Counted from the stretch's first letter, positions 37,089 through 46,489 are shown. The stretch: DNA of 64,000 bases from CAUZWH01 sp965224275 (GCA_965224275.1 CBDCYR010000005.1:806001-870000), one strand, 5' to 3'. A program made the numbers and translations. The notes: generated by a model from the letters alone, not told the origin.

Positions 37089-39404
37089 CTACCAGCGGGC
37101 CTCCATACAAACCCGCGGGACCGTTACCGCGCGCCGTTGTGACAGGGGTCCGATAAAGACGCCTCCGGTGCACGTTGTCGGGCTGAAGCCAATGGCGAGG
37201 AGCCCGTTATAGGAGATTTCGCGAACCTCGATCCGTAGCTGGTCTTCAACTTCGCTCCGCACGAATCCGCACCATTTCGAATTATTGGGGTAGAGACCGC
37301 GGCGGGTACACAGATAGGCACCGGCCATCGAAACTTCGCTTGGTAGGGCTGACGTACGCTGCGGCGCGTTTGAGCGGCGCCGCAATGTTTGCAGGCGCTC
37401 GCGTGCCATGGCCCCGATTCCGGTGGTTGGATAGGTACCGGCCAACTGGGTGTAGTACTGCGCGGCTTCGTTGTCGCGACCGGCGCGCTCGGCGGCGTAA
37501 CCCTGGACGAAGATCGATTCCGCTTGTTGGGGCGGCGCCAGCGACGGCAGGGTGCCGCCTCCGGTACTGGCGCGTCGTAGGCTATAGACGCGATAGCCCG
37601 CCGGCGTAATAACGAGGTCGGCGCCATTGGTCTGCAACGCGCCGCGTAGCCATGGCACCAGTTCCTCACGGGTTAGGCTGGGCGTGGCGCCGGCGGCCAC
37701 GGAGCCGCGCACGTCGGGGTCCACGGTGTAGCGAACCCCCAGGATATCTCCCAGGATGATGCCGGTGGCGTCGCGAAGATCGGCACCGGCCAGGTTTAGC
37801 GCGAGCCGGCCACCTTCGGGCGCCGCACGGGCGGCTGGCGCCGCCGGAGCGGATGCGGACCGCGGTGCGGCTGATACCGCGCCCCTGGCGGGAACACCCG
37901 GGGGTGGTCGCAACGTGATGCGCTGCTGCGTGGCGCTCGGTCCGCGCAGCGTGAGTTGGGTGGGCCGCCGGACGATCGGCGCGGCGCGGTCGCCGGCCGG
38001 CGCTAGCGCCAACCGAGGCGGAGGCGAACGAATCTCAAGTCGAGCCGAAGGCGAGCGAAGCTCAAGTCGAGCCGAAGGCGAGCGAAGCTCAAGTCGAGCC
38101 GAAGGCGAGCGAATCTCAAGTTGAGCCGGAGGCGAGCGAAGCTCAAGTCGAGGCGGAGGCGAGCGAAGCTCAAGTCGAGGCGGTCGGGGTTCGCCAACAA
38201 ATGCCGCCGCTGCTGCGGACGCAATCCGGTTGGCCCGATACGCCGGCTGGGCCGACGCCTGACCGCGGTTTCCGGCAACCACTGCGAGTCGCGGATCCGG
38301 TGCCGCCGAGGCCAGCAATCGCCGCAGCAATTTGGCCTCGCCGAACTGGTCCGTCGTCGCCAGGGATCCGGTTGGCACCATGTTGATACCGCCGGGTATG
38401 TAGGAGGCGACCATCAGCAGCCGCTGACCGTCGACCCGTACATATTGCATCAGCGGCGGCGGCCGCGGGATCGCGGCTTGAGCACGGGCGCCTGCGATCG
38501 CTACAGGCGCAACAATTGGTGCCAGTGATGATGGCGCTGGCGGGATCGTCGCGATTGGTCGCGGTCCACGAACCTCGCGCGGTCGCGAATTGGTTAGGCC
38601 AGAAACCGTCGGCGCAGCTAGTGATGGTGTTTGGGTTAGCGCCGCCACAGGAGCGGCAGTCGCCGGCGGGAGCGCTGGTGGAGGTGGGCTCGCTTGCGCA
38701 ACCGCGGGCGCTTGGGTCGGCTGTGAGCTCGGCCCAGGTGTTGGAATGAGGGTTGGAATAAGGGTTGGAACAGGGGTTGGAACTGAAACCAGAGGCGGCA
38801 CGGGCGTGGGAGCAACCCGCTGTTGTGACGGTTGCACCGGTCGCGACTCTGCCGATGCAACTTGGCGTTGCCCGGTCTGCAGCGACGGTGCAACTTGCTT
38901 TGGTCGATCGACGCTGAGCTGGGTAATACGGCTATCGCCCTTTCGCGCATCGCGCCACGCTTTGGTCTCGGTGCGGTCGAGCGCTTTCTGGCCGATCAAT
39001 GTTCCATTGGCATAAATGCTCTGGATGTAGGTGCCGTCGGTCGCCACGATCATGAATTCGCCGTGCCGAACGCCGTTTCGATAGTTTCCGAAAATAGTCG
39101 TTTGATCGGCGAGGGCGATGACGGCGGCGCCGTCGAGTTCACCGTTGCGAAAGGTTCCCTCGTCGCGCTCGGTTTCGACCCCGTCTTCGAACCAGATCAG
39201 CACGCCCGGTCCGTGTAGGCGTCCGCGTAGGCATTTACCCGACCACGAAATGGTTTCGCGCCCGGTGGCGAAGGGATTGGAGGTGCCGCATTGCGCGGCG
39301 GGATCGATTATCCACCCCGGACCGGATTGCTGTGTTTGTGCGATCGCATACTCCCCCGCGAGCAGCAAAGCACCGGCCAATGCGAGGCGCGCTAACGCTG
39401 ACTT
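37089..39404 (-). CDS. Exported MORN-repeat and secretin N-domain protein with nine-residue repeats
   Basis: The product has about 771 residues from ATG 39404 (GGGGGT upstream). A signal peptide (ARLALAGALLLAGEYAIAQ) leads to MORN-type motifs (GKCLRGRLHGPGVLIWFEDG; GEFMIVATDGTYIQSIYANG). A long proline- and alanine-rich linker follows. Within it, nine-residue units RLELRSPPP/RLEIRSPSA are repeated six times. Next comes a fold like the secretin/STN N0 domain (LALNLAGADLRDATGIILGDILG, VDPDVRGSV, LVPWLRGALQTNGADLVI). A TPR-like helical pair (AESIFVQGYAAERAGRDNEAAQYY) and a cysteine-containing C-terminal region end it. N0 domains occur in GspD and TonB-dependent receptors, so a structural role at the secretion channel is suggested. 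The combination is not one I recognise. Confidence 0.72.
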   Translation of the reverse strand, partial: KSALARLALAGALLLAGEYAIAQTQQSGPGWIIDPAAQCGTSNPFATGRETISWSGKCLRGRLHGPGVLIWFEDGVETERDEGTFRNGELDGAAVIALADQTTIFGNYRNGVRHGEFMIVATDGTYIQSIYANGTLIGQKALDRTETKAWRDARKGDSRITQLSVDRPKQVAPSLQTGQRQVASAESRPVQPSQQRVAPTPVPPLVSVPTPVPTLIPTLIPTPGPSSQPTQAPAVAQASPPPPALPPATAAPVAALTQTPSLAAPTVSGLTNSRPREVRGPRPIATIPPAPSSLAPIVAPVAIAGARAQAAIPRPPPLMQYVRVDGQRLLMVASYIPGGINMVPTGSLATTDQFGEAKLLRRLLASAAPDPRLAVVAGNRGQASAQPAYRANRIASAAAAAFVGEPRPPRLELRSPPPRLELRSPPAQLEIRSPSARLELRSPSARLELRSPSARLEIRSPPPRLALAPAGDRAAPIVRRPTQLTLRGPSATQQRITLRPPPGVPARGAVSAAPRSASAPAAPAARAAPEGGRLALNLAGADLRDATGIILGDILGVRYTVDPDVRGSVAAGATPSLTREELVPWLRGALQTNGADLVITPAGYRVYSLRRASTGGGTLPSLAPPQQAESIFVQGYAAERAGRDNEAAQYYTQLAGTYPTTGIGAMARERLQTLRRRSNAPQRTSALPSEVSMAGAYLCTRRGLYPNNSKWCGFVRSEVEDQLRIEVREISYNGLLAIGFSPTTCTGGVFIGPLSQRRAVTVPRVCMEARW
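38017..38181 (-). repeat. 27-bp coding repeats (nine-residue units) in the MORN/N0 protein
   Basis: About six head-to-tail 27-bp units encode R-L-E-L/I-R-S-P-P/S-P/A. Several units match at the DNA level (GCGAGCGAAGCTCAAGTCGA), which points to recent unequal exchange or slippage rather than old divergence. Confidence 0.88.
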
Positions 39405-39671
39405 CATCACCATGACCCCCATATCCGCTGCCCGCCCGACCCACGTCGAACCCTGTCTCGCCTCGTGACCCTGCGTCAAACAGACGGCATACCTTGCCTA
39501 TTCATCGTGGCGCCGTCGAACTTGCTGTGAATTATAGCCGAATCGGGCACGATTCGCTTGGCAACGCGGGCGGGGCTACCTGCAAAGCGGTTGCAGGGGC
39601 AACCAGATAGCGGCTAAGAAGCTCGTTCGATTGAGCCGACCAAAAAGATATTCATCGTGAGGAGGGCGCGC

Positions 39672-40094
39672 ATGGCTGACAAGATTGAGATTCTGAATCC
39701 GCCGGGATTGGGGCCTGCCCAAGGGCTTTATTCACAAGCCACGCTCGTTCCCGCAGGGCTCGACACCTACCACATCGCCGGCCAGCTTGCGGTCGGTAAA
39801 GACGGCAGCCTGGTTGGCGTGGGCGACTTCGAAGCCCAGTTCCACCAGGTCTACGGCAATCTCGGAGACGTGTTGAAGGCGCTCGGGGAGGACTATGACA
39901 GCATCATCGTGATGCACACCTTCATGGTGCATTCGCAATCGATTCCGAAGTTCATGGAGCTCCGCCAGGCTCTGTTTCCAACCATCTTCGCGGGCCTTGC
40001 CTATCCACCGAATACGCTGTTGATGGTCGATCGGCTGGTGAAGGAGGAGTTCGTGATCGAGGTTGAGGCCGTCGCCGCCAAGCTCCACGGCTAA
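39672..40094 (+). CDS. RidA family protein
   Basis: The 140-residue protein belongs to the YjgF/YER057c/UK114 (Rid) family, whose RidA members hydrolyse reactive enamine/imine intermediates. Typical blocks are LYSQATLVPAGLDTYHIAGQ near the start and LAYPPNTLLMVDRLVKEEFVIEVEAVA at the end. The conserved arginine used for imine hydrolysis in RidA (RPA/RxxxE context) is not obvious; the position reads PPNT, so it may be another Rid subgroup. ATG 39672 follows GAGGAGG. It is 44 bases before the DUF1989 gene and likely co-transcribed. Confidence 0.88.
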   Translation: MADKIEILNPPGLGPAQGLYSQATLVPAGLDTYHIAGQLAVGKDGSLVGVGDFEAQFHQVYGNLGDVLKALGEDYDSIIVMHTFMVHSQSIPKFMELRQALFPTIFAGLAYPPNTLLMVDRLVKEEFVIEVEAVAAKLHG

Positions 40095-40138
40095 GGCCGT
40101 TCCATATCAAAGCGCCGCCCAGCACGGGAGAGGACGTC

Positions 40139-40771
40139 ATGACACAAGCCTATGAACAAGTATCCGGTACTATCGTCCACGACGAGGTGGTTGCGGCCCG
40201 GGCCGGATGGAGCCGCGTGATCGAGAAAAACCAGGTGTTGCGTATGGTCGACCTCGAAGGCGATCAGGCGGTCGATTTCCTTTGCTACAACGCCAACGAT
40301 CACGAAGACAGATATGCCGCCGCCGACACCATGAAAATCAATGCGACCGGGATTTTCATCGGCAAAGACACCGTCCTCTACAGCGTGAACTGCAACCCCC
40401 TGTTCACCGTCGTCGAGGATACCTGCGGTCGCCACGATACGATCGGTGGCTGCTGCTCGGATGGTATCAACCGGTTCCGCTACAACGCCGCCGGGCAGCC
40501 GAACTGCCGGCAGAATTTCATCGATCAACTCGTTAAATACGACATGGGACCGCGAGATATCCCAGCCAACCTGAATTTCTTCATGTACGTGCCGGTAAGC
40601 GCGGACGGAAACATGGACATGGGACCGGGTATCTCGAAACCCGGGAGCTATATCGACTTGCGGGCTGAGATGGACGTACTGGCCGTGATCTCCAATTGCC
40701 CGCAGATCAACAACCCGGTCAACGCCTATAACCCCACCCCAATCCGCGTCATCATTTCGACCACAACTTAA
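40139..40771 (+). CDS. DUF1989 (urea carboxylase-associated) family protein
   Basis: The 210-residue protein matches the DUF1989 family seen next to urea/guanidine carboxylase and amine degradation genes. Characteristic segments are LRMVDLEGDQAVDFLCYN, GKDTVLYSVNCNPLFTVVEDTCGRHD and GPGISKPGSYIDLRAEMDVL. Histidine and cysteine residues in the CGRHDTIGGCCSDG block may bind metal. The ATG is preceded by GGAGAGGACGTC. With the RidA gene upstream, a role in detoxifying or degrading small nitrogen compounds is plausible but not shown. Confidence 0.85.
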   Translation: MTQAYEQVSGTIVHDEVVAARAGWSRVIEKNQVLRMVDLEGDQAVDFLCYNANDHEDRYAAADTMKINATGIFIGKDTVLYSVNCNPLFTVVEDTCGRHDTIGGCCSDGINRFRYNAAGQPNCRQNFIDQLVKYDMGPRDIPANLNFFMYVPVSADGNMDMGPGISKPGSYIDLRAEMDVLAVISNCPQINNPVNAYNPTPIRVIISTTT

Positions 40772-40878
40772 GCGAAGTTGTGGTCCCCGACCAAAACTAC
40801 GCTCAAGTTTTGGTCACCGACAGGCGAAACGCGTTTGCGTTTCTGCCGAGAGGGACGACAGCGACAACAAACACAAAA

Positions 40879-41007
40879 CCCCCTCACCCAACCCTCTCCC
40901 CCTGCCTTCGCCGTAGCGGCTTCGCGCAGGCAGGCGAGGGGCGAGGGCTTTCTGCGGTGCGTCCTGCTAAGCCCTCGCCCCGGCGGGGAGAGGGTTGGGT
41001 GAGGGGG
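40879..41007. repeat. MITE-like palindromic element with perfect 23-bp ends
   Basis: CCCCCTCACCCAACCCTCTCCCC (40879-40901) is the exact complement of 40985-41007, with further nested complementarity inside (GCGAGGGC/GCCCTCGC). The arms share CCCTCACCC and CCTCTCCC words with the repeats at 52.8-53.5 kb. The rest of the gap between 40772 and 41176 contains two copies of AAGTTNTGGTCNCCGAC (about 40775 and 40804) and no gene. Confidence 0.85.
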
Positions 41008-41176
41008 CGTTTTTATGAAATCGCCAACGTCCTTCGTGGGGATAATAAGGGCAACCAATTGAAGCAACCGGCGGTATTTGCGCCCGCGGCGCGGGCGCGC
41101 CACACTAGTTGTTAACAAAACGCACACTTTCAGGAGAGGACGCCGCCTCGCGGCAAGCGGTCGGCGCAGCGAACCC

Positions 41177-42325
41177 ATGGACGTCGAGACGAGAAGCCAA
41201 CTCAAAGATACCGTGCGGCGTTTTGTGCGCGAACGGCTCGTGCCACTCGAAGAGCACCTCGAAGAAACCGATGAAGTCCCCGGCGAAATTCGCCGCGAGA
41301 TGGCCGATCTCGGCCTCTTCGGGCTCTCGATTCCGGCCCAATATGGCGGGCTCGGCGTCGATCTCGTAACCGAGGCCGAAATTGCCTTCGAACTGGGGTG
41401 GACCTCGCCGGCCTTTCGTTCTGTGATTGGCACCAATGTCGGAATTGGCTCGCAGGGCATCGTCATCGACGGCACCGAGGCTCAGAAACAAACCTACCTG
41501 CCGCGTTTGGCAACTGGCGAAATCGTCGGCTCGTTTGCGCTCACCGAGCCTGATATTGGTTCGGATGCCGCCCACATAAAAACCAAGGCCGAGCGCCAAG
41601 GCGACGTCTATGTGATCAGCGGTACCAAGCGCTACATCACCAATGCGGTCTACGCAGATATCTTTACCCTGATGGCGCGCAGCGATCCCGACACGCCCGG
41701 CGCCGGCGGCGTGTCCGCCTTTATCGTTCCGTCCGACTCAGCCGGTATCACGCTGGGCCAGCCCGATAAGAAAATGGGTCAGCGCGGCACCAAAACCTCG
41801 GACGTGATCCTCGATGGTGTCGAGGTGCCCGCCGCAAACATTATCGGCGGCACGCCGGGCCAGGGATTCAAAACCGCGATGAAAGTGCTGGATCGCGGCC
41901 GGCTGCACATCTCCGCGATTAGCATCGGGGCGGCTGAGCGCTTGATCCACGAAGCCTTGAGTTATGCCTGTGACCGACACCAGTTTGGCAAGCCGATCGC
42001 CGAGTTTCAGCTGATCCAGGCGATGCTGGCCGACAGTCGTGCCGAGGCCTACGCCGCCCGTGCCATGGTGCTCGACGCCGCCGCGCGGTTCGACCGTGGC
42101 GAACGCATCACCATGGAGGCCGCGTGTTGCAAATATTACTGCACAGAAATGGTCGGCCGGGTCGCCGATCGTGCTGTCCAGATCCACGGCGGCGCCGGCT
42201 ATATGTCCGACTACGCGGTCGAGCGGTTTTATCGCGACGTCCGCTTATTGCGGATCTACGAAGGCACCAGCCAGATCCAGCAATTGGTTATCGCCCGCGA
42301 GATGCGCCGGGCCCATGAAGCGTAG
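41177..42325 (+). CDS. Acyl-CoA dehydrogenase
   Basis: This 382-residue flavoenzyme introduces a double bond into acyl-CoA and passes electrons to ETF. The signatures are FALTEPDIGSDAAHIKTKA, YITNAVYADIFTLMAR, YACDRHQFGKPIAEFQLIQAMLAD and QIHGGAGYMSDYAVERFYRDVR. The catalytic glutamate is in IYEGTSQIQQL near the C-terminus. ATG 41177 gives the usual N-terminus; the longer frame to 41078 adds a segment without family character and no ribosome site. An IS1380-family element begins 19 bases after the stop. Chain-length preference is unknown. Confidence 0.92.
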   Translation: MDVETRSQLKDTVRRFVRERLVPLEEHLEETDEVPGEIRREMADLGLFGLSIPAQYGGLGVDLVTEAEIAFELGWTSPAFRSVIGTNVGIGSQGIVIDGTEAQKQTYLPRLATGEIVGSFALTEPDIGSDAAHIKTKAERQGDVYVISGTKRYITNAVYADIFTLMARSDPDTPGAGGVSAFIVPSDSAGITLGQPDKKMGQRGTKTSDVILDGVEVPAANIIGGTPGQGFKTAMKVLDRGRLHISAISIGAAERLIHEALSYACDRHQFGKPIAEFQLIQAMLADSRAEAYAARAMVLDAAARFDRGERITMEAACCKYYCTEMVGRVADRAVQIHGGAGYMSDYAVERFYRDVRLLRIYEGTSQIQQLVIAREMRRAHEA

Positions 42326-42344
42326 GGGGTGCCGGCCTGGCTAG

Positions 42345-43970
42345 CCCGAAAGAGTCACGAAAGGTTACCGCCAAACCCTGATTCTGCGTTATGATTCAAT
42401 TGGATAGATCGGATCTAACGCAGGAGTTTGGCGGTGACGGATTGTACCTTTACGAAGATCGAATTTCCATCCTGTTGTAAGCGGCGCGTCGAGGCGGATT
42501 TTGCCGGCGGTGAGATCTCATCGAACGGCGGGGCGCTGTTGCTGAGTCTGGCGGACCGTCGTGTTGGACTGTTGTCGGGGTTGGGCCGTCGTCTGGCGGA
42601 CCGGCGCCAAGCAGGCAAGGTCAAGCATGGCCTCGCGGGTTTGCTGCGCCAACGGGTGTTCGCCCTTGCGCTTGGCGATGAAGACGTCAACGACCACGAG
42701 GTTCTGCGCGACGATTTGGTGTTGCAGACGGCTTGCGGTGGGGATCGGCGTCTGGCCAGTCCCTCGACGGTTGGCCGTCTGGAGCGGGCGGCGGACCGGA
42801 GCTGGGCTTGGGCGGCGCATGAGACGCTGGTGGAGAGCTTCATCGCTTCCACTGAGGACGCGCCGGAGGAATTGGTGCTCGACTTCGATTGTACGGACGA
42901 TGCGGTGCACGGCTGCCAGGAGGGTCGCTTTTTCCACGGCTATTATGACCACTACTGCTTTCTGCCGCTCTATGTCTTCTGCGGCGATCAGCTGCTGGTC
43001 AGCTACCTGAGGCCGTCGAACATCGATCAAGCCAAGCACGCCTGGGCGATCCTGGCCTTGCTGGTGAAGCGACTGCGCCAGGCCTGGCCCGCTGTGCGCC
43101 TCACGGTGCGGGCCGATTCCGGCTTCTGCCGCCACAAGATGCTGTCGTGGTGCGAGCGCCACGAGGTTGGCTACATCGTCGGGCTGGCCAAGAACGCGCG
43201 CATCAACGACCAGGCGGCGAGGGGGATGGCGCTCGCCGCGGCCGCCTATGAGAGGACGGGCGAGAAGCAGCGCGTGTTCGCCGATCTGAGCTATGGGGCG
43301 AGGAGCTGGAACAAGGAACGCCGCGTCATCGCGCGCCTCGAGCATGGGCCCAAGGGAGCCAACCCGCGCTACGTCATCACCAACCTCGAAGGCGAGGCGA
43401 AGGCGCTCTACGAGCGCCTCTACTGCGCCCGCGGCGAGATGGAGAACCGCATCAAGGAGCAGCAGCTGGCCCTCTTCGCCGACCGCACCAGCTGCCACAA
43501 GTGGTGGCCCAACCAGTTCCGTCTGATCCTCTCATCGCTCGCCTATACGCTGATCGCGACGATCCGCCGGCTGGGGCTGAGGGGCACCACGATGGCCCGG
43601 GCTCAGGCGGACACTATCCGCCTCAAGCTCCTGAAGATCGGCGCCGTCGTCATACGCAACACCCGCCGCGTCCGCCTCCATCTCTCCAGCGCCTGCCCGT
43701 ACCAGGACCTGGTCCGTCTCACGGCAGCCAGGCTCAAGCCGGGATAACCGACCCCTTCGCTCTCCCAACCCAGACGCACAAGCGCCGCCGCCGCCTCCCG
43801 GCGCGGGCGCCGCTTGCCCAAAACCGGCCGAAACAGGCTAAGACGGGAAACGGGACCGACAATCACCAGCCCGAAAGCCCCGCATCACTGAAATCGGCCA
43901 ACCGAAAAACCCGTGACCCCGCCTTCGTGTCCAAAAACCCTACTTTAGAACCCTTCGTGACGAATCCGGG
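42345..43970 (+). mobile_element. IS1380-family insertion sequence (1626 bp)
   Basis: The ends are imperfect inverted repeats beginning CCCGAAAGAGTCACGAAAGG on the left and, complemented, CCCGGATTCGTCACGAAGGG on the right. CTAG flanks both sides (42341-42344 and 43971-43974), a 4-bp target duplication as expected for the family. The right CTAG is also the first four bases of a MITE-like element, so the IS inserted at its edge. A stretch of about 220 bp after the transposase carries no gene. Confidence 0.88.
42434..43747 (+). CDS. IS1380-family transposase
   Basis: The 437-residue DDE transposase has the family's N-terminal GGEISSNGGALLLSLADRRVGL. The catalytic blocks are VLDFDCTDDAVHGCQEGRFF (first Asp), LTVRADSGFCRHKMLSWCE (second Asp) and YCARGEMENRIKEQQLALFADRTSC (Glu). 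GTG 42434 is preferred, with AGGAG seven bases upstream; TTG 42428 is too close to that site. The frame is intact. No other copy is present in the window. Confidence 0.93.
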   Translation: MTDCTFTKIEFPSCCKRRVEADFAGGEISSNGGALLLSLADRRVGLLSGLGRRLADRRQAGKVKHGLAGLLRQRVFALALGDEDVNDHEVLRDDLVLQTACGGDRRLASPSTVGRLERAADRSWAWAAHETLVESFIASTEDAPEELVLDFDCTDDAVHGCQEGRFFHGYYDHYCFLPLYVFCGDQLLVSYLRPSNIDQAKHAWAILALLVKRLRQAWPAVRLTVRADSGFCRHKMLSWCERHEVGYIVGLAKNARINDQAARGMALAAAAYERTGEKQRVFADLSYGARSWNKERRVIARLEHGPKGANPRYVITNLEGEAKALYERLYCARGEMENRIKEQQLALFADRTSCHKWWPNQFRLILSSLAYTLIATIRRLGLRGTTMARAQADTIRLKLLKIGAVVIRNTRRVRLHLSSACPYQDLVRLTAARLKPG

Positions 43971-44160
43971 CTAGCGCATTTCAGGATTGGCTCGACCCAT
44001 CCCACTCCCCCGGCCCAACCACCCCCTCTTTCGAATATGCTGGGGGTACCCTTGGGTTGGTTGGGCCGGGGGTTCGAAGCGGGACCGTCGTGCCAAGTGG
44101 CACGGCGTAAGCACGCCTTCGTGGGGATGGCCAAGTCGACGCGATCCTGAAATGCGCTAG
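43971..44160. repeat. MITE-like element with CTAGCGCATTTCAGGAT ends (190 bp)
   Basis: Perfect 17-bp terminal inverted repeats CTAGCGCATTTCAGGAT, with imperfect extension inwards (CTCGACCCATCCC against GTCGACTTGGCCATCCC), enclose a non-coding, highly structured segment. The segment includes CCGGCCCAACCACCCC/GGGGTACCC...GGTTGGGCCGG arms. The segment 44073-44126 is closely similar to 53461-53513. No transposase is encoded, so mobilisation in trans is inferred. Confidence 0.78.
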
Positions 44161-44206
44161 CGCGCGCCGAGCCGCAACGGCGGCCAACCCGAGCGGCTGA
44201 AGCGCG

Positions 44207-45584
44207 CTAGTTCAGTGGCTCCAGATCACCCAGCATCGTCGGGATCATTTCGGTGACGGTCGGGTGGATGTGCATCGCGCGCTCGATCACGGTGTAGGGT
44301 GCGTCGGCGTACATCACGTCCAGCACCGAATGAATGATCTCGTCGCCGCCGATACCGAGAATCGCGGCGCCGAGGATCCGCTTGGTCTCCGCGTCGATCA
44401 CCATCTTCATGAATCCTTGGGTTTCGCTGCGTTCGCGCGCCCGCCCCACCCGCTGCATCGCCATCTTGCAGATCAGTGCTTTGCGTCCGGACTCGCGGAC
44501 TTGCTGCTCCGTCAACCCGACGCGCCCGAGCGGCGGGTCGATATAGAGCCCATAGGCGACGATCCGGTCTGAAACCCGGCGCGGATCGCTGTCGAATAGG
44601 TTGGCAGCAAGAATCTCATAGTCATTGTAGGAGGTGTGCGTGAACGCCCCGAGCCCATTGACATCGCCGATCGCCCAGATACCTGGAACATTGGTTTGCA
44701 ACTGATCGTCGACCGGAATGAATCCGCGCCCATTCATTTCCAGGCCAGCCTTGTCGACACCGAGATCATCGGTGTTGGGGACCCGCCCGACCGCGAGCAG
44801 CAGGTGTGACCCTTCGACCTCGTTGGGGCCCTCATCACAGGTGAGATTGACCGCGACGCCCTCGCCGCGCTTTTCGACCGCCAGGCAATTAGCCTCGAGG
44901 CGGACCTCAACGCCCTCATTCTCGACGATTTCCTTAACCGCCGCCGACACGTCCTCATCGTCGCGCGCGATTAGACGCTCGCCTTTCTCGACCACGGTGA
45001 CGCGGCTGCCGAACCGCCGATAGATCTGTGCGAATTCGAGGCCGATATAACTGCCGCCGATAATCACCAGATGTTCGGGCAGGAAGTCCACCTCCATCAC
45101 GCTCGAATTGGTCAGGTAGCTGACGTCGCTAAGTCCGTCCATGTCGGGGACAAAGGCCCGCGCGCCGACATTGAGAATAATTCGCTCCGCCTCCAGCACG
45201 TCGCCGTTTACCCGCACCGAGGTCGGGCTCTCGAACCGGCCATGACCCTCATACACCGTGAGGTTGTCCATGTTCTTGAGCCAATTGGTAACACCCTGGT
45301 TGGATTGCTGGACGACGCCGTCCTTGCGGGCCTTGACCTGCTTCATGTCGACGGTGATGGGCCCATCGATCACAACGCCGAAATCGGCGCCACGACGCGC
45401 CATGTAAGCAGCGCGCGCTTGCCACCAGGGTTTTGGTGGGAATACAGCCGACATTCACGCAGGTCCCACCGAACAGTTTGCGTTCAATGATGGCGGTCTT
45501 CATCCCTTCCTTGGTCATTCGCGCCGCAAGGGAGGGTCCGGCTTGACCGGTCCCGATGATAATCGCGTCGAATTTCTCAGCCAT
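44207..45584 (-). pseudogene. Pyridine nucleotide-disulfide oxidoreductase (mercuric reductase/Lpd-like), frameshifted
   Basis: The reading begins AEKFDAIIIGTGQAGPSLAARM (FAD fold) and the redox-active disulfide GGTCVNVGCIPTKTLVASAR. It then changes frame near 45425, where two bases of an alternating GC run seem to be missing, and continues AAYMARRGADFGVVIDG. The remainder is complete: NAD-binding HLVIIGGSYIGLEFAQIYRRFG, FAD site VPGIWAIGDVNGLGAFTHTS and the dimer interface with histidine-glutamate pair MHIHPTVTEMIPTML. The full protein would have about 459 residues and reduce a disulfide or metal with NAD(P)H. As written, the product is cut just after the active-site cysteines. Confidence 0.82.
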
Positions 45585-45717
45585 GCAACGGTCTCCTCGG
45601 TTTAAGCCGGCGTCGATTGGGATTCAGCATTCGCTAAGTCGTAGCGTTGTGAGGGTGCATTGAATGCACCCTCATAATCAAGACGCGGCTGATTTATCAG
45701 CGCCCTAAATTTCCACT

Positions 45718-46194
45718 TCACGCACGCGGCAACGGAATAAAGCTGACCGGGGCCGGGTTCTCGCCCAGCGCCCCCAGCAGTACCGACCAGTGCATGGCCT
45801 CCACGCCGGCGATGCTGGTTGCGAGCTGGATCAATTCGGGCGAGGACAATTCACCAACTGATGCGATGGTGGCGCTGGCACCGCCGCCCTCGAGCGAGGC
45901 CGCGTAGCGAAGAATGTCAGCCTGGCTGGTAAGCGGTGGCGGCGGGAATTCGGAAGCGTATTGTTCCCAGGACTTGGTTTCGACCGGATCACCGCCAAGG
46001 CCAATGATGGCCTCTTGAATGCGTTGCGCATGTTGTTTGTGATCGCCTTGGAACTTTTCGGCCACGTCGCGAACACCGTCGTCGAGTAGGCCGGTCCCCA
46101 TCGCCGCTTGATAGGCTGCGATGCCGAAATATTCGCCTCCGAGTGACGCGTTGAGGATCTCGATGTCGTTGTTGGTCTCAGCTGATCGGGACAT
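45718..46194 (-). CDS. Ferritin-like domain protein
   Basis: From ATG 46194 (AAGGAG site) the product has 158 residues and is largely helical. The ferritin-like four-helix pattern shows in DIEILNASLGGEYFGIAAYQ, VAEKFQGDHKQHAQRIQEAIIGLGG and IQLATSIAGVEAMHWSVLLGALG. The acidic and histidine residues (E in GGEYFG, ExxH-like KFQGDHKQH, E-x-x-H in GVEAMHW) could bind a di-metal centre. No signal peptide is evident. A related group is annotated DUF4439/ferritin-like. A stress or metal-handling role is possible. Confidence 0.75.
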   Translation of the reverse strand: MSRSAETNNDIEILNASLGGEYFGIAAYQAAMGTGLLDDGVRDVAEKFQGDHKQHAQRIQEAIIGLGGDPVETKSWEQYASEFPPPPLTSQADILRYAASLEGGGASATIASVGELSSPELIQLATSIAGVEAMHWSVLLGALGENPAPVSFIPLPRA

Positions 46195-46489
46195 CCTGGT
46201 TCTCCTTGGTTCGATGTGAACGTCTGTCGTCGCCCTGCCCATGGCTGCTCGTGGCCGGTAAAGGGGCCGGGTGCGCGCAAACAAATGTGAGGAGAATTCT
46301 CGGCTGGCGGAAGTTTCAGCCCGCTAGTGACAGGCGTGGGTCACGACTATGGCCGCTAACGTGTTGATTGTTCACGCCTCTGTGAGGGACCTCTAACATG
46401 TTACATGTGCCGCGCCGGTTACGTTACGATCGGTTTGGGTGTGCCTCGGTCAGATAACCGGGCGCCCCGGTTCCAATCGAGGGTTGGTG

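Noticed and set aside
42518..43498. 326-residue minus-strand frame over the IS1380 transposase
   Set aside because: It is a shadow of the intact transposase gene.
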